From Paenibacillus glycanilyticus NBRC 16618 (GTDB taxonomy: Bacteria; Bacillota; Bacilli; Paenibacillales; Paenibacillaceae): DNA of 64,000 nucleotides. Made by a program: the position numbers and the translations under genes. Location: the NCBI RefSeq assembly GCF_004000805.1, contig NZ_BILY01000013.1, positions 97,384 to 161,383 of the forward strand, in the 5' to 3' direction. Positions 1 through 8,262 of the stretch are shown in pieces. Every line of letters starts with the position of its first letter. Position 1 is the stretch's first letter. The notes beneath the pieces were generated by a model, which did not search any database, was not told the DNA's origin, and saw only the letters and a list, made by a program, of their open reading frames with translations.

Positions 1-1033
1 GGAGCAGGAGCTTGGCAGTCAGCTCGGTTTTGATTTCCGTCTGATTGATGAGAAAACCGGTCTCTCCGTCCTGGATAATTTCCTGCATTCCGCCAGCACG
101 CGTAGCTATAACCGGAAGGCCCGTTGCCATCGCCTCTACATTCACAAGCCCGAACGCTTCCCGCTTGCCCGAAGGCATGACGGCAATGTCGGCGGCCATG
201 AACCAGCCAGGAACTTCCGAATAGGGCACGTACGGCACGAACCGGACATGCTTCTTGTACCGCTCCCCCATCTTTAACAGCTTGCGGGAATAAGCCGTCG
301 TACGGTGCGACCCGTAGAATGGACTTCCGACAATGACGACAAGAAGATCGGGATGGATCTTGATCAGCTTTGGCACGATGGCGAGCAAATGATGCACGCC
401 CTTAAGCGGAATCAGCCTACCGAGGAAAACAACTACTTTTCGGTGGACCAGGCCTTTACGCTCCCTGTGATGTCTTCGCGCTGCCTCCCCTTCCGCCGTA
501 TAGCGGGACTGGAAGCGTCTTGTCTCCACTCCCGGATATACGACGCGGAGCTTCGCGCTGGCTTCCGGCACCTTCTTAAGGATCAGACCTCGCAGAAATT
601 CGCTGTTTACAATAATCCGGTCCGCTAGAGCAAAGCTTTTGCGGAGCTGCGTCTCGGAGATGTGTCTCGGACTGATGTAAGTGGAAGAATGAAGATTAAG
701 CCATATTTTGGTTTTCGGGTTGGAATGCCTCAGCTTTATAACATAAGTTGGCCGGTTCTCGACCTGTATAATTTGCGGACCGAATTTCTTGATAGCACGT
801 CCTATATTCGCAACATAAGCGGAACGTCTGGCAGCATGGAATCTTTCGCATACGACGTCATGAACAAGGCTACGGCTGGGCAAATTGCGCCCGGTTTTCC
901 CGTAAATACGAGGCTCAACACTAGGACGCAGCAGAGGAACGAATTTTTCAACAACCCGTTCGACTGAGCTGCTGTTTCCCGATGGAATCGGATAGGCTCC
1001 AGGCGTAACGAATGCCACTTTCACAGGCGACAT
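1..1033 (-). CDS. Glycosyltransferase family 4 protein, C-terminus cut by window edge
   Basis: Reading leftwards from the ATG at 1033 gives an open frame to base 1 without a stop. The N-terminus (MSPVKVAFVTPGAYPIPSG) is a typical GT-B Rossmann strand followed by a glycine-rich loop. Near the visible end is the donor-site motif EAFGLVNVE, an E-x7-E pattern, followed by GLPVIATRAGG, the usual nucleotide-sugar pocket of GT4 retaining transferases. An AAGGAGG ribosome binding site lies 12 bases before the start. Paenibacillus homologues of this type are often annotated as CotSA-like spore coat glycosyltransferases, so transfer of a sugar to a coat or envelope polysaccharide is likely; the substrate cannot be read. 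About 344 codons are visible and only the extreme C-terminus is missing. It is divergent from psd. Confidence 0.85.
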   Translation of the reverse strand, partial: MSPVKVAFVTPGAYPIPSGNSSSVERVVEKFVPLLRPSVEPRIYGKTGRNLPSRSLVHDVVCERFHAARRSAYVANIGRAIKKFGPQIIQVENRPTYVIKLRHSNPKTKIWLNLHSSTYISPRHISETQLRKSFALADRIIVNSEFLRGLILKKVPEASAKLRVVYPGVETRRFQSRYTAEGEAARRHHRERKGLVHRKVVVFLGRLIPLKGVHHLLAIVPKLIKIHPDLLVVIVGSPFYGSHRTTAYSRKLLKMGERYKKHVRFVPYVPYSEVPGWFMAADIAVMPSGKREAFGLVNVEAMATGLPVIATRAGGMQEIIQDGETGFLINQTEIKTELTAKLLL

Positions 1034-1093
1034 GTCGAAGGAAGGCCTCCTTCGTTATCAATTTGCAGTTAGCATACGCGAGCGATTCCGTTA

Positions 1094-1123
1094 TTGCCAC
1101 AAGGTTGCGCGGACGCCTATACT
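1094..1123 (+). promoter_or_regulatory. Candidate sigma-A promoter for psd
   Basis: A TTGCCA -35 box (1094-1099) and a TATACT -10 box (1118-1123) are separated by 18 bases and face psd, about 85 bases before its start codon. No experimental support is available from sequence alone. Confidence 0.45.
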
Positions 1124-1206
1124 ATTGATTTGTAGGAATGGTTGTGTCACACTGTTCGGAGGACACCGAAAGGCAAGATGCAAGGAAAGGACGTGAGTGA
1201 GCGGGC

Positions 1207-1995
1207 ATGATGGGATGGTTGTTTCAAGCCATGACGGAGCTTAGTTCGCGCAAATGGATATCCAGACTGACCGGCCGCTTCGCGCAATCGAAGGCAAGCC
1301 GCGGCTGGATTCCGAGATTCGCCAGCATGTATAACATCAAAATCGAAGAAGCGGAAAAGCCGCTGGAAGCATACAGCACGTTAAACGAATTTTTTACGAG
1401 GCGCCTGAAGCCGGGCTCCCGGATTATTCATGAAGAGACTACAGCACTTATAAGTCCGGTGGACGCCTTGATCACGGGGGCAGGACCAATCAAAGACGGT
1501 ACGATTGTTAACGTAAAAGGACAGGATTATACGATAGAGGAGCTGCTTAACCGCTCTCCGCGAACAGAGCTATACCGCGACGGATACTACATCGTATTGT
1601 ACCTAAGTCCAACCGATTATCACCGCATACATACCCCCGTAGACGGACGGATTGTCGAGCGGGAGCATGTTCCGGGCAAGGTATACCCGGTTAACGACTT
1701 TGGCCTTCGCCGCATGCGCCGCGTCCTCAGCCGGAATGAAAGATTGATTACCTACATCAAACATGCCGGAGGAGAAACGGCAGTCGTCAAGGTTGGCGCC
1801 ATGAACGTCAGCAGTATTCGTTATGTGGAGCCCATTCGCGACAAAGCCGAAAAAGGCGGCGAGCTTGCCTACTTCGAGTTCGGCTCAACGGTCGTATTGC
1901 TCATGGAGAACGATACCTTCATTCCCCGGCAGGATCTTGCGCCCGGATTAAAGGTGAGGATGGGCGAGAAGCTGGGGCAGTTGATTGAGGGGTAA
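1207..1995 (+). CDS. psd: Phosphatidylserine decarboxylase proenzyme
   Basis: This 262-residue enzyme decarboxylates phosphatidylserine to phosphatidylethanolamine at the cytoplasmic membrane. The family's self-processing motif is visible as FGST at residues 225-228, where cleavage before Ser227 makes the pyruvoyl cofactor and separates the beta and alpha chains. The catalytic-triad positions are also present: SPVD with Asp86, and the SPTDYHRIHTPVDG block with His139 and His142. The length matches the short bacterial class. The start is one of two consecutive ATGs; the upstream AAGGAAAGGA is a weak, rather distant ribosome site, so the exact start is less certain than the identity. The gene stands alone, without the pssA neighbour common in bacilli, and is divergent from the glycosyltransferase. 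Confidence 0.95.
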   Translation: MMGWLFQAMTELSSRKWISRLTGRFAQSKASRGWIPRFASMYNIKIEEAEKPLEAYSTLNEFFTRRLKPGSRIIHEETTALISPVDALITGAGPIKDGTIVNVKGQDYTIEELLNRSPRTELYRDGYYIVLYLSPTDYHRIHTPVDGRIVEREHVPGKVYPVNDFGLRRMRRVLSRNERLITYIKHAGGETAVVKVGAMNVSSIRYVEPIRDKAEKGGELAYFEFGSTVVLLMENDTFIPRQDLAPGLKVRMGEKLGQLIEG

Positions 1996-1997
1996 AG

Positions 1998-2067
1998 AGC
2001 AGGCTCATTGCGCGTTAAAAGGCATGCTTATTGCCCGTTTAAAGGCATGCTCATTGCGCATTAAATG
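1998..2067. repeat. Three imperfect tandem copies of a 23-24 bp unit
   Basis: Starting directly after the psd stop, a unit of the form GSMDGCTYATTGCSCRTTWAAAKG occurs three times, for example GCATGCTTATTGCCCGTTTA and GCATGCTCATTGCGCATTAA. The last copy merges into the left arm of the nested inverted-repeat element at 2059-2169. The frame running through it is not convincing as a gene. Confidence 0.6.
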
Positions 2068-2169
2068 TTCTTCCGATCGCCATTGCTCGGGGATTCCTTT
2101 GAACAATCCTGGCGGATTGGAATCCCCAGAGCAAAAGCGACCACTTCGTTTCTACAGAATCATTTAATG
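2059..2169 (+). repeat. Nested inverted-repeat element, copy D (divergent)
   Basis: Outer arms CATTAAATG (2059-2067) and CATTTAATG (2161-2169) are perfect complements. Inside them lies the left motif TCCGATCGCCATTG, an inner stem (2086-2097 with 2119-2131, GGGGATTCC against GGAATCCCC), a loop that can form AATCC-TGGC-GGATT, and the right motif CAAAAGCGACCACTTCG then TTTCT. Order and motif text match copies A, B and C (25275, 25651 and 40165), with more substitutions. It therefore looks like an older member of the same family. Confidence 0.65.
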
Positions 2170-2217
2170 CTCCAATCGCACTTTTACCCCTAAATCAACT
2201 TATAAGGGGTACAGTTA

Positions 2218-2287
2218 GCCATTTCATTACCCGAAATGGCCCTATATAGAAGAAAGGCGCCGAGGGATTATCCCTGCGGCGCCTTTT
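2218..2287 (-). terminator. Hairpin cluster and terminator between psd and the AraC gene
   Basis: The clearest hairpin pairs AAGGCGCCG with CGGCGCCTT across GGGATTATCCC (2253-2287). It is followed by T-rich tracts in both directions, so it can end the minus-strand AraC transcript and plus-strand read-through. Just left of it GCCATTTC and GAAATGGC (2218-2240) form another stem. Confidence 0.75.
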
Positions 2288-2294
2288 CTTGTTA

Positions 2295-3080
2295 TTAACG
2301 GATTTCGGATGGGCTTCTGCCCGTGTATTGCTTGAACTGCCTGCTGAAGAAGAAAATATCCCTGTAGCCAAGCGCGTCCGCGACCTCCGTCACGTTCATG
2401 CCCTCATACATGAGCAGATGCTGGGCCCGTTCGATTCGTGTCCGGATCATATAAGATTGTACCGACATGCCGATCAGTTCCTTAAACTTTACGGAGAAAT
2501 ACCGCGGAGACAGCTGGGCGCGCATCGCCAAATCCTCAACCCGGTGAGCTACGCTTGGATGCTGCTTCACGTAATTGGCAACCTCTTGAATCGCTTCGGT
2601 CAGCTGGTTGCTTCCTTTGCGTTCTACCGGCATCTCCCGGTCCTCGCGCAGCAGATGGATCATCAGCTGCTTAAGCACCAGCAAGGCCTCCTCCTCCGCC
2701 GCGTATGTCTCAACGAGAAACAGCCGGACATACCGGGAAAGCAAATATTCGAAATCAACCGTATCCGTCAGCTTCCGGTAACGTTCCGGCACAAACTGCA
2801 CAGGCTCGCGTACGTCAAAATGAATATAGGTCAGGACAAGGGGCTTTTGTGGATTATGGGTAGCACTCGTGTGGTCACCTGGCCGGAACAAAAAGCAGCT
2901 TCCTTTTCCTACCGGATACGCTGTTCCGTTAACTTCCACTTCCCCTTCGCCGCTCCATACATAAAATAAATCATAGTTCGCCATCGGCTTCTCGCGCCGC
3001 TGCCATCTCCAGTTTGGTTCACATACGATTTTGGCAATAGGCGGCAATTTAATGTACGAATCCGTAGATAAGTGCAGCAT
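2295..3080 (-). CDS. AraC family transcriptional regulator with N-terminal cupin
   Basis: A 261-residue regulator. Residues about 20-100 look like an AraC-type cupin sensor (YVWSGEGEVEVNGTAYPVG, then FLFRPGDHTSATH and TYIHFDV). Residues about 160-258 carry the double helix-turn-helix, including LSPRYFSVKFKELIGMS and VTEVADALGYRDIFFFSRQF, the canonical second recognition helix. Such proteins usually bind a sugar or related ligand and activate a neighbouring catabolic gene, but no sugar operon is adjacent here, so the regulon is unknown. AGGAGG sits six bases before the ATG. It is divergent from the aminotransferase at 3420, which is the nearest possible target. Confidence 0.9.
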   Translation of the reverse strand: MLHLSTDSYIKLPPIAKIVCEPNWRWQRREKPMANYDLFYVWSGEGEVEVNGTAYPVGKGSCFLFRPGDHTSATHNPQKPLVLTYIHFDVREPVQFVPERYRKLTDTVDFEYLLSRYVRLFLVETYAAEEEALLVLKQLMIHLLREDREMPVERKGSNQLTEAIQEVANYVKQHPSVAHRVEDLAMRAQLSPRYFSVKFKELIGMSVQSYMIRTRIERAQHLLMYEGMNVTEVADALGYRDIFFFSRQFKQYTGRSPSEIR

Positions 3081-3419
3081 GCGAATCCTCCTAAAAGTTT
3101 AACCCCGCTTGCTATTGGTTGAAATGACATGGCAAGCATAATCCAAAGTTTACCAAATAATGCTTTTCGTAATGCCGAAAATTACTTCCCAGACGAATAT
3201 TAAGGATCTCGCGACGTTTTTCCGAAGCATTTTTCGCGAAATTTCGAGTTCTTGCCGACATCATACAACAGCCTGAAACCCGCACGCAAGCGGGTATTGC
3301 CCTCCCGTTTGCACAAAAGTCAAAAAATATTGCATTTTGGTTGGTGTGCTTTGTTAAAAAAATGTTATAATAGCACCCGATAAGCGTTAAATGACGAATT
3401 GATTTCCCGGAAGGATGGA
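3081..3419. other. Divergent intergenic region between AraC gene and aminotransferase
   Basis: No gene is convincing in these 339 bases. The left part is the AraC leader. ACCCGC-ACGCAA-GCGGGT (3278-3295) forms a six-pair hairpin. The right end carries a plus-strand TATAAT at 3366-3371 with a loose TTGGTG (3341-3346) 19 bases before it, probably the aminotransferase promoter. The region is AT-rich with several TTCG/CGAA half-palindromes. Confidence 0.45.
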
Positions 3420-4724
3420 ATGGAGTCCATGAACCCACTTGCTCAGCAGTTGAATGAGACGCTCAAAGCCGAAAGTCCGAACGTCTACGACATGTTGTCC
3501 GCTTTAGGAAAAGCGATTTATTTCCCGAAGGAAGGCATACTCAGCCAATCCGCAGAAGCAAAGGCCAAAGCTAAGAAATTTAACGCCACGATCGGCATAG
3601 CAATAGAAAACGGTCAGCCCATGCACCTTAAGGTTATACAAGACACATTGTCCTCGTATGATCCAAAAGATATCTACGAATACGCTCCGCCAGCAGGCAA
3701 GCCGGAGCTGCGTTCCGCATGGCGCACCAAAATGGTTAAAGAAAACCCTTCCCTTGAAGGCAAAAAATTCAGCAACCCTGTCGCTACGAACGCATTGACA
3801 CACGGTTTGAGTATTGTTGCCGACCTGTTCGCCGACGTCGGCGATGCGGTTATCATCCCGAACAAGAACTGGGAGAATTATGAGCTGACATTCAACATCC
3901 GCCGCGGTGCCGAAATCGTTGAATACCCGCTGTACAATGAGGATTACCGCTTCAACAGCGCCGGTCTGCGCGAAGCTCTGCTCGCTCAGAAGGACAAAGG
4001 AAAAGCGATTGTCATCCTCAACTTCCCGAACAACCCTACAGGCTACTCGCCGGATCCTCAGGAAGGCGATGAGATTGTTGCGGCAATCCGCGATGCGGCA
4101 GAAGCAGGCATTAACGTAGTGGCCGTAACGGACGACGCGTACTTCGGCCTGTTCTTTGAAGACTCGCTGCATGAATCGCTATTCGGCAAGCTGGCCGATC
4201 TGCATCCGCGCGTACTGGCTGTCAAAGTCGACGGCGCGACTAAAGAAGAATACGTATGGGGCTTCCGCGTTGGTTTCATTACTTACGCTAACCCTTCCGA
4301 TAAAGCACTGGCTGCTCTTGAGCAGAAAACGATGGGCATTATCCGCGCGACAATCTCGAGCGGCCCGCATCCGTCACAAACCTTCGTCTTGCGCGCACTG
4401 CAGTCGGCTGAGTTCGATGAACAGAAAGCGGAGAAATACGAAGTGATGAAAAAGCGCGCCAATAAAGTAAAAGATCTGCTCGACAGCGGACGTTACGGAG
4501 ACGTATGGAGCTACTATCCATTTAACTCCGGTTACTTTATGTGCCTTAAGCTGAAAGGCGTCTCCGCGGAAGAGGTCCGCACACGTCTCCTGGACGAGTA
4601 CGGAATCGGAACAATCGCGCTTGGCGAGACCGATCTTCGCGTTGCATTCTCCTGCATTGAGGAGCCGAACCTGGAAGAGCTGTTCGATACGATCTACAAG
4701 GCGGTTACCGAGCTGCTCGGTTAA
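3420..4724 (+). CDS. Class I/II pyridoxal-phosphate aminotransferase
   Basis: About 434 residues with the fold-type I aminotransferase layout: substrate-arm region EYAPPAGKPELRSAWR, the NFPNNPTGY motif that holds the PLP pyridine ring, the AVTDDAYFG strand with the Asp that pairs with the ring nitrogen, the likely Schiff-base lysine in KVDGATKEEYVWGFRVGF, and a C-terminal Arg in ETDLRVAFSC for the substrate carboxylate. The amino acid is not evident. A TTG 21 bases upstream is in frame, but ATG at 3420 or 3429 sits better behind GGAAGGATGG, so the start is uncertain by a few codons. It is monocistronic, with a strong terminator after it. Confidence 0.85.
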   Translation: MESMNPLAQQLNETLKAESPNVYDMLSALGKAIYFPKEGILSQSAEAKAKAKKFNATIGIAIENGQPMHLKVIQDTLSSYDPKDIYEYAPPAGKPELRSAWRTKMVKENPSLEGKKFSNPVATNALTHGLSIVADLFADVGDAVIIPNKNWENYELTFNIRRGAEIVEYPLYNEDYRFNSAGLREALLAQKDKGKAIVILNFPNNPTGYSPDPQEGDEIVAAIRDAAEAGINVVAVTDDAYFGLFFEDSLHESLFGKLADLHPRVLAVKVDGATKEEYVWGFRVGFITYANPSDKALAALEQKTMGIIRATISSGPHPSQTFVLRALQSAEFDEQKAEKYEVMKKRANKVKDLLDSGRYGDVWSYYPFNSGYFMCLKLKGVSAEEVRTRLLDEYGIGTIALGETDLRVAFSCIEEPNLEELFDTIYKAVTELLG

Positions 4725-4746
4725 TTGCCCTTTATAAATAAAAAAC

Positions 4747-4783
4747 AGCGGTGCAAGGGATGATCCCTGCACCGCTATTTTTA
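4747..4783. terminator. Bidirectional rho-independent terminator
   Basis: AGCGGTGCAGGG-type arms pair around GATGAT (AGCGGTGCAAGGG with CCCTGCACCGCT). T-rich runs on both sides serve the converging aminotransferase and ecsB transcripts. Confidence 0.85.
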
Positions 4784-4796
4784 TAACGAAAAACCG

Positions 4797-6050
4797 TCAT
4801 TCCTCCTCCGCATCTTCGACTAGCTTGCGGCGCAAACGGCCGGGACGCAAGAACAGAATCTGCGCGTAAGCAGCCAACAGCGCGACAATCGCCGGAACGA
4901 TGAGCCCTTGAACCAGCAGCATGATGGCTGCCGGCAGCCACATGAGGAATGAAACCGTCGCAAACGCCCACCGGTCTACAAGGATCAGGCTGTCCATCCG
5001 CTTGGCTTCAGGCAGCGGATAGACATGGCGCCAGACGGAATAGCGATGGGAATGCCGCAATCCCCCGAGCTGTACGGCTACCAGCTGCAGCAGGATGAAA
5101 TAAGCTCCGGCAGCTCCCCAACCCGACAACCACCCGTCCTCCGCAAACCAATAAACGATAAGCGCAAACAATACGGTAAGCCGCAAGACGATGCCGCCAA
5201 TCTCCGTTCTTACAAGAGACGCCGCGTACAAATATACGTAAGTCAGGCGGTGCCGGTTCGGAATATACCTTAAAACCCACGCCAGGTAAGCCCGGGATGC
5301 TGTACGGGAAGGCATCGTTGGAACATCGATAAATAAGCCGAAAAAATGATAGTAGCTTCTTCGGGTTCGAGCCTCCTCTTCAATCAGCCGTTCCCATGGG
5401 AACGAATGCTTGTCCGGCAGCCGGTACAGCAGAGCGAACAAGACAAGAAGCAGCAGCAGGAACAATGCAGCCTGCCACGGCGCGCTCGTCAGCGTAACCG
5501 CCAGCGCAAGCGCATTCGCCGCCCAGCGAAAAAACCGAAACAGAAGGCGGACACCGGACCAGGCGAATTTCCGTTCCTTCCACGCCCCCCCTAGGTTTGC
5601 CGCCCGCATAACCGCGCAAAAGAGCAGCAAAGTCAAAAAGCCGGCTTCCCCGTCCCCTTGCCGGTAAATCGGCCAGTAGAGCAGGAGCACAATAATCCCG
5701 AGCAAAGAAGTCATAATTGCCGAGCGGCGGAAGCTTCTGCGCATATAGCCGCCCATTTCCGCCTCACGGGGCATATGGAAGACAATATCAGGCGAGGTCA
5801 GCCAGGTTCGGAGCGGACTCCAGCTAAGAATAATAAACAAGGCCACGGTACCAACAAGCGTAATCGGAAATCCGCTTGGCAGATCCCGGATCAGCCTGAT
5901 GTAACCAAAGGCGGATGACAACACGATAAACGACATAAACAACGGAAACCCGCTTTGCGCCATATAACCGAAATAAGGAGTTACTTCTTTCCGGAATTCT
6001 CCTGACCGCTTGAGCCATAAAGCCTCAAGCGACCGACCTCCCCCGCTCAT
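4797..6050 (-). CDS. ecsB: ABC transporter permease EcsB-like
   Basis: About 417 residues, very hydrophobic, with roughly eight to ten membrane segments arranged in pairs (for example FPLFMSFIVLSSAFGYIRL, TLVGTVALFIILSW and IMTSLLGIIVLLLYWPIY) and the charged YIRLIRDLP loop typical of EcsB. Its start ATG overlaps the TGA of the ATPase gene (ATGA at 6047-6050), so the two are translated together. In Bacillus subtilis EcsAB influences secretion, competence and intramembrane proteolysis by RasP; the transported substrate is unsettled. An upstream in-frame extension of 26 codons lies inside ecsA and was rejected. The third gene ecsC is absent here. Confidence 0.85.
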   Translation of the reverse strand: MSGGGRSLEALWLKRSGEFRKEVTPYFGYMAQSGFPLFMSFIVLSSAFGYIRLIRDLPSGFPITLVGTVALFIILSWSPLRTWLTSPDIVFHMPREAEMGGYMRRSFRRSAIMTSLLGIIVLLLYWPIYRQGDGEAGFLTLLLFCAVMRAANLGGAWKERKFAWSGVRLLFRFFRWAANALALAVTLTSAPWQAALFLLLLLVLFALLYRLPDKHSFPWERLIEEEARTRRSYYHFFGLFIDVPTMPSRTASRAYLAWVLRYIPNRHRLTYVYLYAASLVRTEIGGIVLRLTVLFALIVYWFAEDGWLSGWGAAGAYFILLQLVAVQLGGLRHSHRYSVWRHVYPLPEAKRMDSLILVDRWAFATVSFLMWLPAAIMLLVQGLIVPAIVALLAAYAQILFLRPGRLRRKLVEDAEEE

Positions 6051-6799
6051 TGGCGTCCCTCGGTGACAAGCTTGTAAAAGGCATCCTCCAGCGCCCCGCC
6101 GCGCGTTTCGATTCCGGCAGTCTTGCATACCTCTTCAAGCGTGCCGTATGCAGCCACCTTGCCTTGATGCATAACGATAAACCGGTCGCAATACGCTTCC
6201 ACCGTCGACAGGATGTGGGAGCTCATCAGAATAGCCGAGCCTTTCTTCTTCACTTCAACCAGCCGTTCAAGCAGAGAACGAATACCTAACGGATCCAGGC
6301 CTAGGAACGGCTCGTCTATCATGTAAAGCGGCGGTTCGGAGAGCAGCGCATTCATAATCATTACCTTCTGCTTCATCCCCTTGGACAAATGCGAAGCAAA
6401 TGCTCCGCGCTTGGGCCTCATCTGGAATTCGTCCAGCAGCTGCTCCTGCCGTTCGCCAAATGCCGGCTCAGCCACATTATAGGCCATCCCGGTCAGACGC
6501 AAATGCTCCTCCACTGTCAGCTCGTCGAATAGGACTGGCGTCTCCGGCACATAGGCAAAAGCGGAGCGGTAACGCTCCGCGTTGTCCTCAAGCGTAACGC
6601 CGTCCACTTTCACCTGCCCCTGATGCGGCTTCATAAGCCCGAGAATATGCTTGATCGTTGTGCTTTTGCCCGCACCATTAAGTCCTATTAATCCTACCAT
6701 TTCTCCTGCGCGCACCTCGAACGTCACATCATGAAGCACGGGACGCCGCGGGCTGTAACCGCCGGTTAATCCGGCCACCTGCAAAATGGGCTCGCTCAT
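6047..6799 (-). CDS. ecsA: ABC transporter ATP-binding protein EcsA-like
   Basis: A 250-residue ABC ATPase with Walker A GLNGAGKST, Q-loop region AYVPETPVLFDELTV, a signature variant LSKGMKQK, Walker B LYMIDEP followed by FLGLDP, and a switch His in SSHILSTVEAYCD. The LSKGMKQ signature is characteristic of EcsA and related export ATPases. It is the first gene of the pair, with the permease translationally coupled behind it. A GGTGA-like site lies just before the ATG. Confidence 0.9.
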   Translation of the reverse strand: MSEPILQVAGLTGGYSPRRPVLHDVTFEVRAGEMVGLIGLNGAGKSTTIKHILGLMKPHQGQVKVDGVTLEDNAERYRSAFAYVPETPVLFDELTVEEHLRLTGMAYNVAEPAFGERQEQLLDEFQMRPKRGAFASHLSKGMKQKVMIMNALLSEPPLYMIDEPFLGLDPLGIRSLLERLVEVKKKGSAILMSSHILSTVEAYCDRFIVMHQGKVAAYGTLEEVCKTAGIETRGGALEDAFYKLVTEGRQ

Positions 6800-6872
6800 A
6801 TTCCGTCACCTACAATTACCTATAAAATAAGTTGCTCTTCTCCTATCAGCATACCGAATTACAGCCGCAATA

Positions 6873-6922
6873 TCAAAAAAAAGCAGGTATTCCTTTCCAC
6901 GAGGGAAGGAATACCTGCTTCC
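6873..6922 (-). terminator. Terminator of the SLH protein gene
   Basis: A near-perfect stem AAGCAGGTATTCC...GGAATACCTGCTT is followed on the minus strand by eight T residues. Confidence 0.9.
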
Positions 6923-6934
6923 ATTCAATTCTTA

Positions 6935-8134
6935 TTAAAGGATCGTAATACCCGCAATAACGCCGTCTTTGCCTTGAATTCTAACATCATGGCCTGTTAC
7001 GAGATTATTTCGGTCGCCGGCAATAAGCGCGTTATCCGCAACGTTATAAATGGTTACCGTTGTTTGATTTCCGTCTTGCTTCGAGATGGAGATCGTGGAC
7101 AGCTTGCCGTTAGCGTTGTAAGTAATCGTGTTGATTTTGCCCGTAACGTCAAATACAGTGGACTGATCAACGGCTGCTTTAGTTACTTCAATAAACACAA
7201 CTTTGTTCTGATAAGTGCGGACAAGAAGTTCGTCGCCGGCTTTCAGCGCGCTTACCGCTGCTTTCTTGTCTTCTCTGAAAATAAAGACGCTAGGATCCAA
7301 AGCAAGCGTTACATCCGTACCGCTCGATTGCGTAATCGTAATTTGACCGTTCGAAGCAGCTGCTTTCAGCTTGCCGGTAATAGCTTGTCCGTCGTTATCC
7401 GGAATTTCGGAATCCGTGCGGTCGAGCAAGGCAGCAAGCTCCGCGCGGGAAACCGGCTGGTTCGGACGGAACGTATTATCGTTGTAGCCCGTAATGATTC
7501 CTTTTTTGATAGCCAGAGCCACATAACCAACGGAACCCGCCGGAATATTTTTTGCGTCCTTGAAGTCCAGTTGAGTATTGTTAAGCGCCTTCGCTTCATC
7601 TTCCAGTTTAAGCGCTTTAACGAGAATCGTTGCCGCCCACAGACGAGTTGCATTTTCCTGAGGCTTCACCTCGAAGTCATTCTCGTTAAACAGATCGTTT
7701 TCAACCGCTACCGCTACGTAACCAACTGCCCACGGATACTTCTTCTTGATCAGATCGGCATCCTTGAAGTTCAGCTTCGTGCTCATTTCTGCCGTCGATT
7801 CCGCCTGATCGCGAAGTCCCATCAGACGAACCGCCGAAACCAATGTCTCAATGCGGGAAATTTTTTGGTTCGGTTTGAACGAACCGTCCTCATAGCCGGT
7901 AAATACGCCTTTCGATGCAAGACGCATAATATATTCCATTGCCCATTTCATATCATCTTCGTCTTTGAATTTCCAATTCACTTTAACTTCTTTTTTCTCG
8001 CCGCGATCGTCGCCTTTTTTTCCGCCATCGTCGTTATGTTTACCGTTTGCGAAAGCCGAAGACGCGCCGCCTGCGAGCATCATGACTGCCAGAGAAGAGA
8101 TCACCGTTTTTTTCCATACCGCTTGTTTCTTCAT
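6935..8134 (-). CDS. Exported S-layer-homology protein with three N-terminal SLH domains
   Basis: A 399-residue protein with a Sec signal peptide (MKKQAVWKKTVISSLAVMML, cleavage near ASSAFA-NG), a charged GDDRGEKKE linker, then three SLH domains at about residues 55-250. Visible landmarks are GVFTGYEDGSFKPNQKISRIE, a degenerate middle copy (LFNENDFEVKPQENATRLW) and GIITGYNDNTFRPNQPVSRAE. SLH domains anchor proteins to pyruvylated secondary cell wall polymer. Residues 255-399 are a beta-rich region of unknown function with repeated strands such as VRTYQNKVVFIEV. It is monocistronic, with GGGAGAG as ribosome site and a strong terminator. A structural envelope role is likely. Confidence 0.9.
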   Translation of the reverse strand: MKKQAVWKKTVISSLAVMMLAGGASSAFANGKHNDDGGKKGDDRGEKKEVKVNWKFKDEDDMKWAMEYIMRLASKGVFTGYEDGSFKPNQKISRIETLVSAVRLMGLRDQAESTAEMSTKLNFKDADLIKKKYPWAVGYVAVAVENDLFNENDFEVKPQENATRLWAATILVKALKLEDEAKALNNTQLDFKDAKNIPAGSVGYVALAIKKGIITGYNDNTFRPNQPVSRAELAALLDRTDSEIPDNDGQAITGKLKAAASNGQITITQSSGTDVTLALDPSVFIFREDKKAAVSALKAGDELLVRTYQNKVVFIEVTKAAVDQSTVFDVTGKINTITYNANGKLSTISISKQDGNQTTVTIYNVADNALIAGDRNNLVTGHDVRIQGKDGVIAGITIL

Positions 8135-8138
8135 AAAA

Positions 8139-8237
8139 AGCCACTCTCCCTTGTACTTTTTTGACGGAAAATATTCCGCTTGTACCTTCGCCTATACGTT
8201 TTCGTCGAAGGTCTAAAGTTTTGGGAGGGTGGCTTTC
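8139..8237. repeat. Inverted repeat bracketing the SLH gene leader
   Basis: AAAAGCCACTCTCCC (8139-8153), which includes the ribosome site, has a near-complement GGGAGGGTGGCTTT at 8223-8236. Between them CCTTCG and CGAAGG (around 8183-8211) form a second stem. The structure could fold in the mRNA leader and hide the ribosome site. This is inference from base pairing only. Confidence 0.4.
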
Positions 8238-8262
8238 AAAAAAATTTCTTTTATTTGGTTTT

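Noticed and set aside
1985..2167. 60-codon frame after psd
   Set aside because: It overlaps the psd end and consists of the tandem repeat and inverted-repeat element; there is no ribosome site.
3112..3438. 108-codon minus-strand frame in the AraC-aminotransferase spacer
   Set aside because: It overlaps both a real promoter region and the aminotransferase start, and its product has no plausible features.
6974..8164. 396-codon plus-strand frame opposite the SLH gene
   Set aside because: The opposite strand has a signal peptide, SLH domains, ribosome site and terminator. The plus-strand product has no recognisable domain.
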